Origin: Streptomyces albospinus
GTDB lineage: Bacteria; Actinomycetota; Actinomycetes; Streptomycetales; Streptomycetaceae
Length of the DNA stretch: 64,000 nucleotides
Direction: 5' to 3'
Assembly: GCF_014648695.1 (NCBI RefSeq)
Contig: NZ_BMRP01000001.1
Span: forward strand, 720,128 to 784,127
The notes beneath the pieces are model-generated. The model saw nothing but the letters and a program-made list of their open reading frames with translations. It had not been told where the DNA came from and searched no databases. How positions within the stretch are numbered: position 1 is the first letter of the stretch; every line of letters begins with the position of its first letter. Below are positions 17,714 to 25,854 of the stretch, in pieces. Position numbers and translations under genes: made by a program.

Positions 17714-18784
17714 ATGACGGCGCAGGCCGGAAGCACGGCACGGGAACTGCTGCGGCTGGGCGGGGTGACCGTCCGCTTCGGCGCACCCGGCGGGCGCCCG
17801 GCGCTCGACGCGGTGGACCTGGATGTCGCCGCGCAGGAAATCGTGTGCGTCCTCGGGCCCAGCGGCAGCGGCAAGTCGACACTGCTGCGCGTGGTGGCCG
17901 GTCTCCAGCAGGCCGATGCGGGCGACGTGCTGCTGGAGGGGCGGGACCAGGCGGGGGTGCCGACGCACCGGCGCGGGGTCGGCCTGATGTTCCAGGACCA
18001 CCAGCTCTTCCCGCAGCGGGATGTCGCGGGGAACGTCGCCTTCGGGCTGCGGATGCGGCGCTCCGCGCGCGCCGAGCAGGAGCGTACGGTCGCCGAACTG
18101 CTCGACCTCGTCGGGCTCCCCGGCGCCCAGCGGCGGGCCGTCGCCTCGCTGTCCGGTGGTGAACAGCAGCGGGTCGCGCTGGCCCGTGCCCTCGCCCCCC
18201 GCCCCCGGCTGCTGATGCTCGACGAGCCGCTCGGCCAGCTGGACCGCGGACTGCGTGAACGGCTGGTCGTCGAACTGCGGCGGCTCTTCCGGGAGTTGGG
18301 TACCACGGTGCTCGCCGTCACCCACGACCAGGGCGAGGCTTTCGCGCTCGCCGACCGGGTCGTGGTGATGCAGGACGGCAGGATCGCGCAGAGCGGCAGC
18401 CCCCTCGACGTCTGGCAGCGGCCCGCCACGGAATTCGTCGCCCGGTTCCTCGGCTTCGACAACGTGGTCGAGGCGACGGTGCAGGGCGAAGCCGCGGTCA
18501 CGCCCTGGGGCAAGGTGCCGGTGCCGGAGGGCACTTCGGACGGTCCGTGCCGCCTGCTCGTACGCCCCGCCGGCGTACGGCTGACGTCCGCGGAGAACGG
18601 ACTGCCCTGCACGGTCGCGGCCCGCACGTTCCGCGGCACCCATGTGGCACTGCTGCTTCAGCCGGCGGGCGGGCCGCAGATGGAGGCGGCCTGCCCGCTC
18701 CGCGAGGCGCCGGAGACGGGAGCGCGGGTAGGGGTTTCCTTCGCCGCCGAGGACGTGGTGGTGCTGGACGCCTCGGCGGGATGA
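17714..18784 (+). CDS. thiQ: Thiamine-type ABC transporter ATP-binding protein
   Basis: 356 residues starting immediately after the permease stop. Walker A GPSGSGKST near residue 51, signature LSGGEQQR, Walker B RLLMLDEP and switch His in AVTHDQ are all intact. A C-terminal part of about 120 residues after FLGFDNVV resembles a TOBE-type regulatory extension, longer than E. coli ThiQ. It powers uptake through the fused permease. No other ligand is suggested by context. Confidence 0.88.
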   Translation: MTAQAGSTARELLRLGGVTVRFGAPGGRPALDAVDLDVAAQEIVCVLGPSGSGKSTLLRVVAGLQQADAGDVLLEGRDQAGVPTHRRGVGLMFQDHQLFPQRDVAGNVAFGLRMRRSARAEQERTVAELLDLVGLPGAQRRAVASLSGGEQQRVALARALAPRPRLLMLDEPLGQLDRGLRERLVVELRRLFRELGTTVLAVTHDQGEAFALADRVVVMQDGRIAQSGSPLDVWQRPATEFVARFLGFDNVVEATVQGEAAVTPWGKVPVPEGTSDGPCRLLVRPAGVRLTSAENGLPCTVAARTFRGTHVALLLQPAGGPQMEAACPLREAPETGARVGVSFAAEDVVVLDASAG

Positions 18785-18862
18785 CCGTGTCGGCGCGCCT
18801 GCTCGCCGGGTGCGGGGCAAGGCCGGGCCGGCTCGCCGCCACCCCGGCCGTCGTTCACCGCG

Positions 18863-19816
18863 TCAGGCAGCTGCTCGACTCGTGCTGTCCGCCGGAGTGG
18901 CGGCGACCTCCGCGACCGCACCGTCGGCCTCGGTCGCGCCGGGCTCCGTTTCCGGCTCGCCGAACCACGCGACCCCGACGGCCCCGGCCACCGCGACCAC
19001 GAATCCGAGGACGGCGACCCAGGCGAAGCCCGGACGGGAGGAGTCGCCGAGCCACAGCACCCCGAGGATGCCGGGGACCACGGTCTCGCCCACCACCAGC
19101 GCCGCCGTCGCTCCGTTCACCGAACCGATCTGGAGCGCGACGGTGTGCAGGTACATCCCGCCGATGCCCGCGACGAGGATCGCGTACAGCGCGGGGTCGC
19201 CGAGGAGGGAGGGCAGATGGAACGGATCGATACCGTTCAGCACCCGCACGCCGACGCCGAGGGCGCCGAAGCCCAGGCCGGAGAGCAGGCCTGCGAGGAT
19301 CGCGGCCCGCCCGCCGAGCAGTCGCACGACCAGGGTGCCGCCGCCGATGATCACGACGGACGCGACCAGCAGCCACCAGTGCGTCGCAATCGGGGTGTCG
19401 CCGCTGCCCTCCGGCCCCGCGGCGGTGGCCAGCAGCACCAGTGCCGAGCAGACGACGCCGATGGAGGCCCATTCGGGGCGGGTGAGCCGGATGTTGAGGA
19501 GCCTGATGCTCAGGACGGCCGTGATCACGAGGTTCGCGCTGATCACGGTCTGCGAGAGGAAGAGGGGCAGCAGCCGGGCGGCGAGTGCGCCGAGCCCGAA
19601 GCCTATGAAGTCCAGCACCGTACCGACCATGAACTCCCAGGTCACAGCGGCCTTCGCGGTGGACGACAGGCTGGGGCCGCCGTGCTGGGTGACACCGGTG
19701 GTGGACGCCTTGGCCGCCTCCCGGCGGGCGGACTTACGCGACCCCACCGCCTGTAGGACCGAACCCGTGCCGTAGCAGGCGGATGCCGCTACGGCCGTCA
19801 GAAGGCCGATGATCAC
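18863..19816 (-). CDS. DMT/EamA-like integral membrane protein
   Basis: 317 residues from GTG at 19816, with GGAG 6 bases upstream on the minus strand; a TTG one codon earlier is possible. About nine or ten hydrophobic segments span the protein (for example LVITAVLSIRLLNIRL and WVAVLGFVVAVAGAVGV), resembling drug/metabolite transporter folds of small-multidrug/EamA type. The loop near residue 25-55 is basic and the tail is acidic. No substrate can be assigned. The gene converges on thiQ. Confidence 0.75.
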   Translation of the reverse strand: MIIGLLTAVAASACYGTGSVLQAVGSRKSARREAAKASTTGVTQHGGPSLSSTAKAAVTWEFMVGTVLDFIGFGLGALAARLLPLFLSQTVISANLVITAVLSIRLLNIRLTRPEWASIGVVCSALVLLATAAGPEGSGDTPIATHWWLLVASVVIIGGGTLVVRLLGGRAAILAGLLSGLGFGALGVGVRVLNGIDPFHLPSLLGDPALYAILVAGIGGMYLHTVALQIGSVNGATAALVVGETVVPGILGVLWLGDSSRPGFAWVAVLGFVVAVAGAVGVAWFGEPETEPGATEADGAVAEVAATPADSTSRAAA

Positions 19817-19838
19817 CAAGAGCTCCGTTCGCGCACTG

Positions 19839-19858
19839 CATTACCTGTTCATTACCTG
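19839..19858. repeat. Direct repeat upstream of the DMT-like gene
   Basis: CATTACCTG occurs twice (19839-19847 and 19850-19858) at an 11-bp period, one helical turn, 23-42 bp before the GTG. This could be a regulator site. Confidence 0.35.
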
Positions 19859-19945
19859 GCCTGGCAGACGCGCATTTCGGGACGGGAGTTGCCTCGGCGG
19901 GCAAATAGATCTCTCGACGGTCGAAGGATCAGGAACAGGTCGCCG

Positions 19946-21100
19946 TCAGGGACCGGCCTCCGCCGCGAGGCGTGCCAACGCCTCCGGGACGTCGTCCACC
20001 GAATCCACCAGGGCGATCCGTGCCGCCATGGGGCGGTCGGCCGCCAGCGCCCGGAGCAGCGGCCACGTCGGCAGCTCCTCGGTCCAGTGCTCGCGGTTCA
20101 CCAGCACCATGGGGGTCGGTTCGCCGCGCGACCGGTAGTAGTTCGGGGTCGCGTTGTCGAAGATCTCCTGAACGGTCCCCGCCGCACCCGGAAGGAACAC
20201 CACGCCGGCATGGGACCGGGCCAGCAAGCCGTCCTCACGGAGCGCGTTGACGAAGTACTTCGCGATATGCGACGCGAAGGGGTTCGGCGGTTCATGGCCG
20301 TAGAACCAGGTGGGGATGCCGACGGAGGCGCCGCCGCCCGGCCGGCTCCGGCGCACGTCGAAGGCGGCCCGCGCCCAGTCGGTGACGGAGGGCCTGAAGT
20401 ACGGCGCCTTGGACAGGAGCTCCAGCGCCGAGTCGAGCATGCCGTCCTCGAAGGGCGCGGCGTAGGCGCCGAGGTTCGCCGCCTCCATGGCGCCCGGGCC
20501 GCCGCCGGTCGCGACGGTCAGGCCGTCTCGGGTGAGCCGGCGGCCGAGCCGGGCCGCGCCCGCATAGGCGGCGGAGCCGCGCTCCAGGGAGTGGCCGCCC
20601 ATGATCCCGACCACGCGCGAACCCGCGAGATGCTCGTCCAGGGCGTCCGACACCGCATCGTCGTGGATGCTCCGCAGTATGGAGGCGAACACATCGCCGC
20701 CCGCCTTGGTCTCCTGGTACCAGTGGTACGCACGGGCGTCCGGGGTCGCGTCGTAACCGGCGTCGACCAGCCCCTCGAAGAGCTCGTCCGGTGCGTACAG
20801 GCTGCCGCGATACGGATCGACCGGCAGGCCCGGTACCGGCGGGAAGACCAGTGCGCCCCCGGCACGTACCTTCGCGGCGGCGTCCGGCTCCATGGCGCAG
20901 CCGAGGAAGACGGACTCCGCGGTATCCGTACTGAGCAGCGCGAAGGTGCGGTCCGTCAGATCGAGGGACCGAACGCGGTATCCGGCGAGGCTGCCCGAAG
21001 CGGCGACCCGGTCGAACGCCGTGATGGAGTCGATCTCCTGGCCCCGCTCGCGGGGGCTGCGGGACACCGGGGGCTCTGAATTCGACCGCACGCCCGCCAT
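19946..21100 (-). CDS. LOG-family Rossmann-fold protein
   Basis: 384 residues from ATG at 21100, two bases after the marR stop. A LOG (lysine-decarboxylase-like) domain occupies about residues 160-350, with the motifs GGGPGAMEAANLGAY and LPGAAGTVQEIFDNAT (consensus PGGxGT has Ala here). An N-terminal domain of about 150 residues contains ALLSTDTAESVFLGCAM and is absent from the 180-200-residue cytokinin-type enzymes. LOG proteins hydrolyse the N-glycosidic bond of nucleoside 5'-monophosphates. The Gly-to-Ala change and the extra domain leave the substrate open. It is not a lysine decarboxylase. Confidence 0.8.
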   Translation of the reverse strand: MAGVRSNSEPPVSRSPRERGQEIDSITAFDRVAASGSLAGYRVRSLDLTDRTFALLSTDTAESVFLGCAMEPDAAAKVRAGGALVFPPVPGLPVDPYRGSLYAPDELFEGLVDAGYDATPDARAYHWYQETKAGGDVFASILRSIHDDAVSDALDEHLAGSRVVGIMGGHSLERGSAAYAGAARLGRRLTRDGLTVATGGGPGAMEAANLGAYAAPFEDGMLDSALELLSKAPYFRPSVTDWARAAFDVRRSRPGGGASVGIPTWFYGHEPPNPFASHIAKYFVNALREDGLLARSHAGVVFLPGAAGTVQEIFDNATPNYYRSRGEPTPMVLVNREHWTEELPTWPLLRALAADRPMAARIALVDSVDDVPEALARLAAEAGP

Positions 21101-21101
21101 G

Positions 21102-21509
21102 TTAGGTCCGCAGTGACTGCACCAGGGGTGCGAGCAGCCCGTCTTCGGCCGCGGCATCGAGTGCGGAGCGCAAGGCGCTGTCGTACGTCGGGCGCGCTCT
21201 GTTCTGTACGTCCCGGCCCTCGTCGGTGATCACGCTGTAGACGCCGCGCCGGTCGTCGGCGCACAGGTCCCGGCGGGTCAGGCCGGACGACTCCAGACGC
21301 GAGGCCAGCCGGCTGACCGAGCTCTGATTGAGGCCGATGAGGTCGGCGAGCTCCTGCATGCGCAGCTCGCCCTCGTCGGCCTCCGCGAGCCGGGCCAGTG
21401 CGCGGTACTCGGAGAGGCCGAGGCTGTGGTGCTGCTGAAGGGCCTTCGCCAGCTCCTGCTCGACACGCGTGTGCAGCGCGCCGAACCGGTCCCAGTGCTC
21501 CGCGTCCAT
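21102..21509 (-). CDS. MarR-family transcriptional regulator
   Basis: 135 residues with GAGAAGG before the ATG. A winged helix is clear (RMQELADLIGLNQSSVSRLA, then LTRRDLCADDRRGVYSVIT as the wing). The protein should act as a dimer on palindromic DNA. It is co-transcribed with the LOG gene (2-bp gap) and is divergent from the RidA-like gene. The 150-bp gap holds a candidate operator, so autoregulation and control of both sides are likely. Confidence 0.88.
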   Translation of the reverse strand: MDAEHWDRFGALHTRVEQELAKALQQHHSLGLSEYRALARLAEADEGELRMQELADLIGLNQSSVSRLASRLESSGLTRRDLCADDRRGVYSVITDEGRDVQNRARPTYDSALRSALDAAAEDGLLAPLVQSLRT

Positions 21510-21577
21510 CGCCTTCTGCCTTCTCCCGTTGCCGGGCTGCCGTGTGGTCTTCCTGCTGTGCGTTCTTCGCCGAGCTC

Positions 21578-21622
21578 TTGACAGCAGCGTACATGCAGCA
21601 GAAAATTATGTATGTGCATGCA
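21578..21622 (+). promoter_or_regulatory. Divergent promoter and candidate MarR operator
   Basis: TTGACA at 21578-21583, 17 bases, then GAAAAT at 21601-21606 makes a promoter toward the RidA-like gene. ATGCA (21593-21597) and TGCAT (21615-21619) are inverted around the -10, inside TACATGCA and TGCATGCA, so a bound repressor would block it. Confidence 0.45.
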
Positions 21623-21659
21623 AGGGATGCTTGCGCATGGATCGTTGAGGGGGAGAGTC

Positions 21660-22082
21660 ATGTCGACGACCGGTGTCGCTGCGGCCGGGAGTGCGCAGGA
21701 GATCGAGCGGATCGCCACCACGCCGGACTGGTATGAGCCGTACAAGATCTCGCAGGCCATCAAAGCGGGCGGCCTGATCCACGTCTCCGGGCAGACGGGG
21801 ATCGACGAGCAGGGGCGGACCGTCTCGGACGACTTCCTGGCTCAGGGACGGCAGGCGTTCGCGAATGTCGAGCGGGTGCTCGCGGCGGCCGGCGCCTCGT
21901 TCGCCGATGTGGTGAAGGTGGGCATCTTCGTGACGGACATGGCAGCCGGCCTCGACCAAGTCATCGCCCTGCGCGAGGAGTTCCTGTCCGAGCCCTATCC
22001 TGCCGACACCCTCCTGGAAGTGTCGTCGTTGGCCCAGCCGGACTGGCGAATAGAGGTCGAGGTCACCGCCCTCGCCCGCTGA
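21660..22082 (+). CDS. RidA-like (YjgF/YER057c/UK114) family protein
   Basis: 140 residues from ATG with GAGGGGGAGAG upstream. The fold signature is present: GLIHVSGQTGIDEQGR, QGRQAFANVERVLAAAGASFADVV and a C-terminal IEVEVTALA. True RidA enzymes use a conserved Arg in PxRS/T to hydrolyse 2-aminoacrylate; here that place reads PADT, so the Arg is missing and deaminase activity is doubtful. It probably belongs to another Rid subgroup. It is divergent from marR. Confidence 0.85.
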   Translation: MSTTGVAAAGSAQEIERIATTPDWYEPYKISQAIKAGGLIHVSGQTGIDEQGRTVSDDFLAQGRQAFANVERVLAAAGASFADVVKVGIFVTDMAAGLDQVIALREEFLSEPYPADTLLEVSSLAQPDWRIEVEVTALAR

Positions 22083-22280
22083 GGCCGATGCTTCAGGCTG
22101 CGTAGACGCCGACCGGCGGTCACTTCGCACCGCACCGCCCCCTACGACACCGCACGCGGTGGCCCGCAGCGCACCGATGTGCATGCAGCGCCACGACCGA
22201 ACCGCAGCGCCGTTCCCCTGCCGGACTGTCGCCCCACCGTCCTGACCGATCCGCCACCGGCTGAGCCGGACGGCCTTCGG

Positions 22281-22317
22281 TGCCCCGCAGTGCCCGCAGT
22301 GCCCGCAGTGCCCTCAG
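22281..22317. repeat. Short tandem 9-mer repeat at the 3' end of the ABC permease
   Basis: TGCCCGCAG is repeated at 22291 and 22300, preceded by TGCCCCGCAG and followed by TGCCCTCAG. The last unit contains the permease stop codon (TCA at 22314-22316 read on the minus strand). The core CCCGCAG equals the heptamer tract at 7045. Confidence 0.8.
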
Positions 22318-23474
22318 TGCACCAGCGGAAAGGTGGCCATCTCGGCGACGGTCCACGTCAGCGGGCCCAGCACCAGCGTGAGCGCGAGGGCGCGCAGTGC
22401 TGTGGCGCGGTGGAGGACGGAAACGGGTGCGCCGAGGCGGCGCAGGGCGGCGGTGGTGCGGGCGCGGGCCGACCGGGACTCCAGTGCGGCGGCCAGTGCG
22501 CTGGCGGTGACGCAGGCAAAGATGACCGATGTGCCGATGGTGGTCAGCGGTCCGACGGGATGGGAGGGAGCAGTTCCGTACACGGTGACGGCGGCGTAGG
22601 TCCCTGAGGCCACCGCGCACAGGACACCGAGCGGGCGGCCCAGGCGGTGCGACTCCTCCTGGAGTACGCGTCCGGACAGCAGTCGCAGCGCGCCGGGGCG
22701 CCCCGCGCACAGCAGTTGTCCGGACAGATGCACCAGGCCGGGGCCGGCCAGGACGAGTCCGAAGGAGGCAAGCGCCCAGCCGGCCAGGACGCCCGGGGCG
22801 CTGCCGATCAGCTGGCCCGGGAGGGGGAGCTTCCCGCCGTGGGTGTCGGTGGCGGGGCTGGTGTACGCCTCGATCGCCAGGCCCGCCGCGGTCAGGGCGA
22901 CGCCCCACGGGAGGCCGGTGGGGGCTGCGGTGGAGTGTGCCTCGCTGTCGGCGTAGCCGGCGTCGTTGCGGGGGCGCAGCGAGACGGCGGTCGCCGCGGC
23001 GGCGGCGAGCGGGACGGCCGCCAGCAGCATGACGGATCCGGCGAGCGGCACCGGGTGGCCGGAGCCGAGCAGGTCGGAGTGGGCGCTGTCGGCGGTGGAG
23101 CCGCCGAGGTCGCCGCGGAGGTGGAGGAAGACGAGCAGAGAGAGGAGGACGCCGAGGACGCAGGACAGTGCGGTGGAGGCCGCGGCGAGCAGGGTGAGCC
23201 GCAACGGGCCCAGGCCGGCGGCGGTCATGCCGCGCTGGAGGCGGGCGGCCGGGTCCGTACGGGCGACGGAGACCGCGAGCTGTGCGGTGGCGGCGAGTGG
23301 GGCGGCGCACCACAGCAGGCGGGTCAGGGAATCGCCGGCGGTGGTGGGGTGGCCGGCGGCGTGGCCGAGGGCGGACAGCAGCAGGAATCCGGTGCCGGCG
23401 GAGGCGGCGGTGACGAAGAGACGGCGCAGCAGGACGAGGGGGTGGGAGCCGCGGGCTAGACGGAGAGCGAGCAC
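22314..23474 (-). CDS. ABC transporter permease-like membrane protein
   Basis: 386 residues from GTG at 23474, overlapping the upstream ATPase gene by 19 bp. About eight to ten hydrophobic segments are visible (for example AASAGTGFLLLSALGHAAG and LSCVLGVLLSLLVFL). A long hydrophilic loop around residues 120-200 and the pairing with an ATPase suggest a MacB/FtsX-like exporter subunit, but I see no diagnostic motif. The stop lies in a tandem repeat, so the C-terminus could differ between strains. Confidence 0.65.
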   Translation of the reverse strand: MLALRLARGSHPLVLLRRLFVTAASAGTGFLLLSALGHAAGHPTTAGDSLTRLLWCAAPLAATAQLAVSVARTDPAARLQRGMTAAGLGPLRLTLLAAASTALSCVLGVLLSLLVFLHLRGDLGGSTADSAHSDLLGSGHPVPLAGSVMLLAAVPLAAAAATAVSLRPRNDAGYADSEAHSTAAPTGLPWGVALTAAGLAIEAYTSPATDTHGGKLPLPGQLIGSAPGVLAGWALASFGLVLAGPGLVHLSGQLLCAGRPGALRLLSGRVLQEESHRLGRPLGVLCAVASGTYAAVTVYGTAPSHPVGPLTTIGTSVIFACVTASALAAALESRSARARTTAALRRLGAPVSVLHRATALRALALTLVLGPLTWTVAEMATFPLVH

Positions 23475-24196
23475 GCTGCCCTGCTTTCCTCATCGGAGGA
23501 GTCGGCGGTGGCGGGCACGGCGCCCGAGAGGCGGCCGTCGAGGAGGGAGAGGGCGCGGTCGGCGAGGGCGGCGACCTGGGGGTCGTAGGTCGCCAGGATC
23601 ACGGTGATCTGGTGCGAGCGGGCCGCGGTCGTCAGGGTGCGCAGCACCTGGGTGCCGTCGGCGCTGTGGAGCGGGGCGGTCGGCTCGTCGGCGAAGAGCA
23701 CCTGCGGGGTGGTGGCGAGGGCGCGGGCGATGGCGACGCGCTGGAGCTGGGACTGGTCGAGCCGTGCGGGGCGGCGGCGGGCGCACATGCCGACGTCGAG
23801 GCGGTCCAGCCATTCGACGGCGGTGTTCTTGGCAGAGCGGTGGCCGGCGCCGCGCAGCAGGAGGGGGAGGGCAGCGTTCTCCCAGGCGGTGAGTTCGGGG
23901 ACGAGGTGGGGTTCGGTGTCGATCCAGCCGAACCGGTCGAGCCGCAGCCGTTCGCGGCTGGGGGAGGAGAGGGTGTGCACGGAGGCGCCGTTGAACCAGA
24001 CCTCGCCCTCGGTGGGGACGATCTGTCCGGACAGGCAGTGAAGGAGGGTGGTCTTGCCGCTGCCGCGGGGGCCGGTGACGGCGACGATCTCGCCCTCCCG
24101 GACGCCGAGGGAGACTCCGGTGAGGGCGGTGGTGCCGCCGTGCATGTGGTGCAGGTCGCGAGCCCAGAGCACGTCGTTGTCAGGCGGGGCCACCAT
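23456..24196 (-). CDS. ABC transporter ATP-binding protein with degenerate motifs
   Basis: 246 residues from ATG at 24196 (AGAGGTG upstream). Walker A GPRGSGKTT and Walker B VLFADEP are intact. The signature, normally LSGGQ, reads LDQSQ in ARLDQSQLQRVAIARAL; the D-loop region after DEPT reads APLHS rather than GALDS; and the switch His appears as Tyr (LATYDPQ instead of VTHDP). ATP may bind, but hydrolysis in a homodimer would be weak. It is coupled to the permease gene. The LolD/MacB-like group is the nearest by overall pattern. Confidence 0.82.
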   Translation of the reverse strand: MVAPPDNDVLWARDLHHMHGGTTALTGVSLGVREGEIVAVTGPRGSGKTTLLHCLSGQIVPTEGEVWFNGASVHTLSSPSRERLRLDRFGWIDTEPHLVPELTAWENAALPLLLRGAGHRSAKNTAVEWLDRLDVGMCARRRPARLDQSQLQRVAIARALATTPQVLFADEPTAPLHSADGTQVLRTLTTAARSHQITVILATYDPQVAALADRALSLLDGRLSGAVPATADSSDEESRAACSLSV

Positions 24197-24317
24197 CTGC
24201 GCACCTCTTGCTTGTTCGCTGGTCCTTCCCCCGGCCGGGTGAACGACCACGGAGGGTATCGGTCACTGGCACGGTAAGGACTCGCGACCCTCGACATTCG
24301 GTGCTCGGCAGGCACAA

Positions 24318-24363
24318 CGGCCCAGATTCACTCGTATGGCTTGAAGTGAGTGAATCTGGGCCG
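24318..24363 (-). terminator. Long perfect hairpin after the aminotransferase gene
   Basis: A 16-bp perfect stem (CGGCCCAGATTCACTC, 24318-24333, with its complement at 24348-24363) and a 14-nt loop, 47 bp past the aminotransferase stop. It also insulates the ABC pair. Confidence 0.75.
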
Positions 24364-24409
24364 CCAGATGCTCAGTTGTGTAGTAGCGAACCAAGGGGTG
24401 GCGCGAAGG

Positions 24410-25771
24410 TCAGAGCCTGGTCCACGCCTCGGTGAGGACGGAGCGCAGGATCTGCTCGATCTCGTCGAAGACGCTCTGGTCGGCGATCAGCGGCGGGGCC
24501 AGCTGGATGACGGGGTCGCCGCGGTCGTCGGCGCGGCAGTAGAGGCCGTTGTCGTACAGGGCCTTCGAGAGGAAGCCGTAGAGGACGCGCTCGGTCTCCT
24601 CGTCGTTGAAGGACTCCTTGGTGGCCTTGTCCTTGACGAGCTCGATGCCGTAGAAGAAGCCGTTGCCGCGGACGTCGCCGACGATCGGCAGGTCGTGCAG
24701 CTTCTGGAGCGTGCTGAGGAAGTTGCCCTCGTTGTCGAGGACGTGCTGGTTGAGGCCCTCGCGCTCGAAGATGTCGAGGTTGGCGATGCCGACGGCGGCG
24801 GAGACCGGGTGGCCACCGAAGGTGTAGCCGTGCAGGAAGGTGTTGTCGCCCTTGTAGAACGGCTCGGCCAGGCGGTCGGAGACGATGCAGGCGCCGATCG
24901 GGGAGTAGCCCGAGGTCATGCCCTTGGCGCAGGTGATCATGTCCGGGACGTAGCCGAACTTGTCACAGGCGAAGATCGTGCCGAGGCGGCCGAAGGCGCA
25001 GATGACCTCGTCGGAGACGAGCAGCACGTCGTACTGGTCGCAGATCTCGCGGACCCGCTGGAAGTAGCCGGGGGGCGGGGGGAAGCAGCCACCGGCGTTC
25101 TGGACCGGCTCCAGGAAGACCGCGGCGACGGTCTCCGGACCCTCGAAGAGGATCTGCTGCTCGATCTGGTCGGCGGCCCAGCGGCCGAAGGCCTCGGGGT
25201 CGTCGCCGTGGATCGGAGCGCGGTAGATGTTGGTGTTCGGGACCTTGTGCGCGCCGGGGACCAGCGGCTCGAAGGGGGCCTTCAGGCCCGGCAGGCCGGT
25301 GATCGACAGGGCGCCCTGCGGGGTGCCGTGGTAGGCGACCGCACGGGATATGACCTTGTGCTTCATCGGCTTGCCGGTGAGCTTGAAGTACTGCTTGGCC
25401 AGCTTCCAGGCGGTCTCGACCGCCTCGCCGCCGCCGGTGGTGAAGAAGACCTTGTTGAGGTCGCCCGGGGCGTAGTTCGCCAGGCGCTCGGCCAGCTCCA
25501 CGGCCTTGGGGTGCGCGTACGACCACACCGGGAAGAAGGCCAGTTCCTGGGCCTGCTTGTAGGCGGTCTCGGCGAGCTCGACCCGGCCGTGGCCGGCGTT
25601 GACCACGAAGAGGCCGGCGAGGCCGTCGATGTAGCGCTTGCCCTTGTCGTCGTAGATGTTGGTGCCCTCACCGCGCACGATCGTGGGCACGGGGGCGTTC
25701 TCGTACGACGACATGCGGGTGAAGTGCATCCACAGGTGGTCGTACGCCGTCTTGGAGAGGTCGGCGCTCAT
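24410..25771 (-). CDS. Class-III PLP aminotransferase, probably polyamine/omega-amino acid type
   Basis: 453 residues. The start at 25771 (MSADLSKTAYDHLWMHF) overlaps the stop of a small upstream ORF. The class-III pattern includes FTTGGGEAVETAWKLA (phosphate binding), LLVSDEVICAFGR and the PLP Lys in ITCAKGMTSGYSPIG. It resembles the omega-amino acid:pyruvate and putrescine:pyruvate aminotransferases (SpuC-like). The co-located Lrp regulator, aldehyde dehydrogenase and polyamine-binding protein suggest a diamine substrate, giving an aminoaldehyde for the dehydrogenase at 26507. This specificity is inferred. Confidence 0.9.
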   Translation of the reverse strand: MSADLSKTAYDHLWMHFTRMSSYENAPVPTIVRGEGTNIYDDKGKRYIDGLAGLFVVNAGHGRVELAETAYKQAQELAFFPVWSYAHPKAVELAERLANYAPGDLNKVFFTTGGGEAVETAWKLAKQYFKLTGKPMKHKVISRAVAYHGTPQGALSITGLPGLKAPFEPLVPGAHKVPNTNIYRAPIHGDDPEAFGRWAADQIEQQILFEGPETVAAVFLEPVQNAGGCFPPPPGYFQRVREICDQYDVLLVSDEVICAFGRLGTIFACDKFGYVPDMITCAKGMTSGYSPIGACIVSDRLAEPFYKGDNTFLHGYTFGGHPVSAAVGIANLDIFEREGLNQHVLDNEGNFLSTLQKLHDLPIVGDVRGNGFFYGIELVKDKATKESFNDEETERVLYGFLSKALYDNGLYCRADDRGDPVIQLAPPLIADQSVFDEIEQILRSVLTEAWTRL

Positions 25772-25851
25772 GCGCAAGCCTCGCTTCGCTCGGCGGGCTG
25801 GCATTCGTGCAGCGCGCACCTCTTGATGATTCGCTCGCTGTGCTCGCTCAT
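25768..25851 (-). CDS. Possible 27-residue coupled small ORF
   Basis: ATG at 25851 starts 3 bases after the Lrp stop, and the TGA overlaps the aminotransferase ATG (ATGA). The product would begin MSEHSERIIKRC and end in AERSEACA, with three Cys. The exact tiling between two genes favours translation. Against it, the 3' part is made of a CGAGCGAAGCGAGG repeat-like sequence, and no family is recognised. It may be a coupling device rather than a functional peptide. Confidence 0.35.
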   Translation of the reverse strand: MSEHSERIIKRCALHECQPAERSEACA

Positions 25852-25854
25852 GTG

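Noticed and set aside
15620..18820. A 1066-codon open frame on the minus strand across thiB-thiP-thiQ
   Set aside because: It is the mirror of three well-supported genes. The product is Arg/His/Gln/Pro-rich without domains, a usual artefact of very high GC.
19946..21100. Lysine decarboxylase
   Set aside because: The GGGPGAMEA and PGxxGT motifs belong to the LOG nucleotide-hydrolase family, which was once misnamed lysine decarboxylase.
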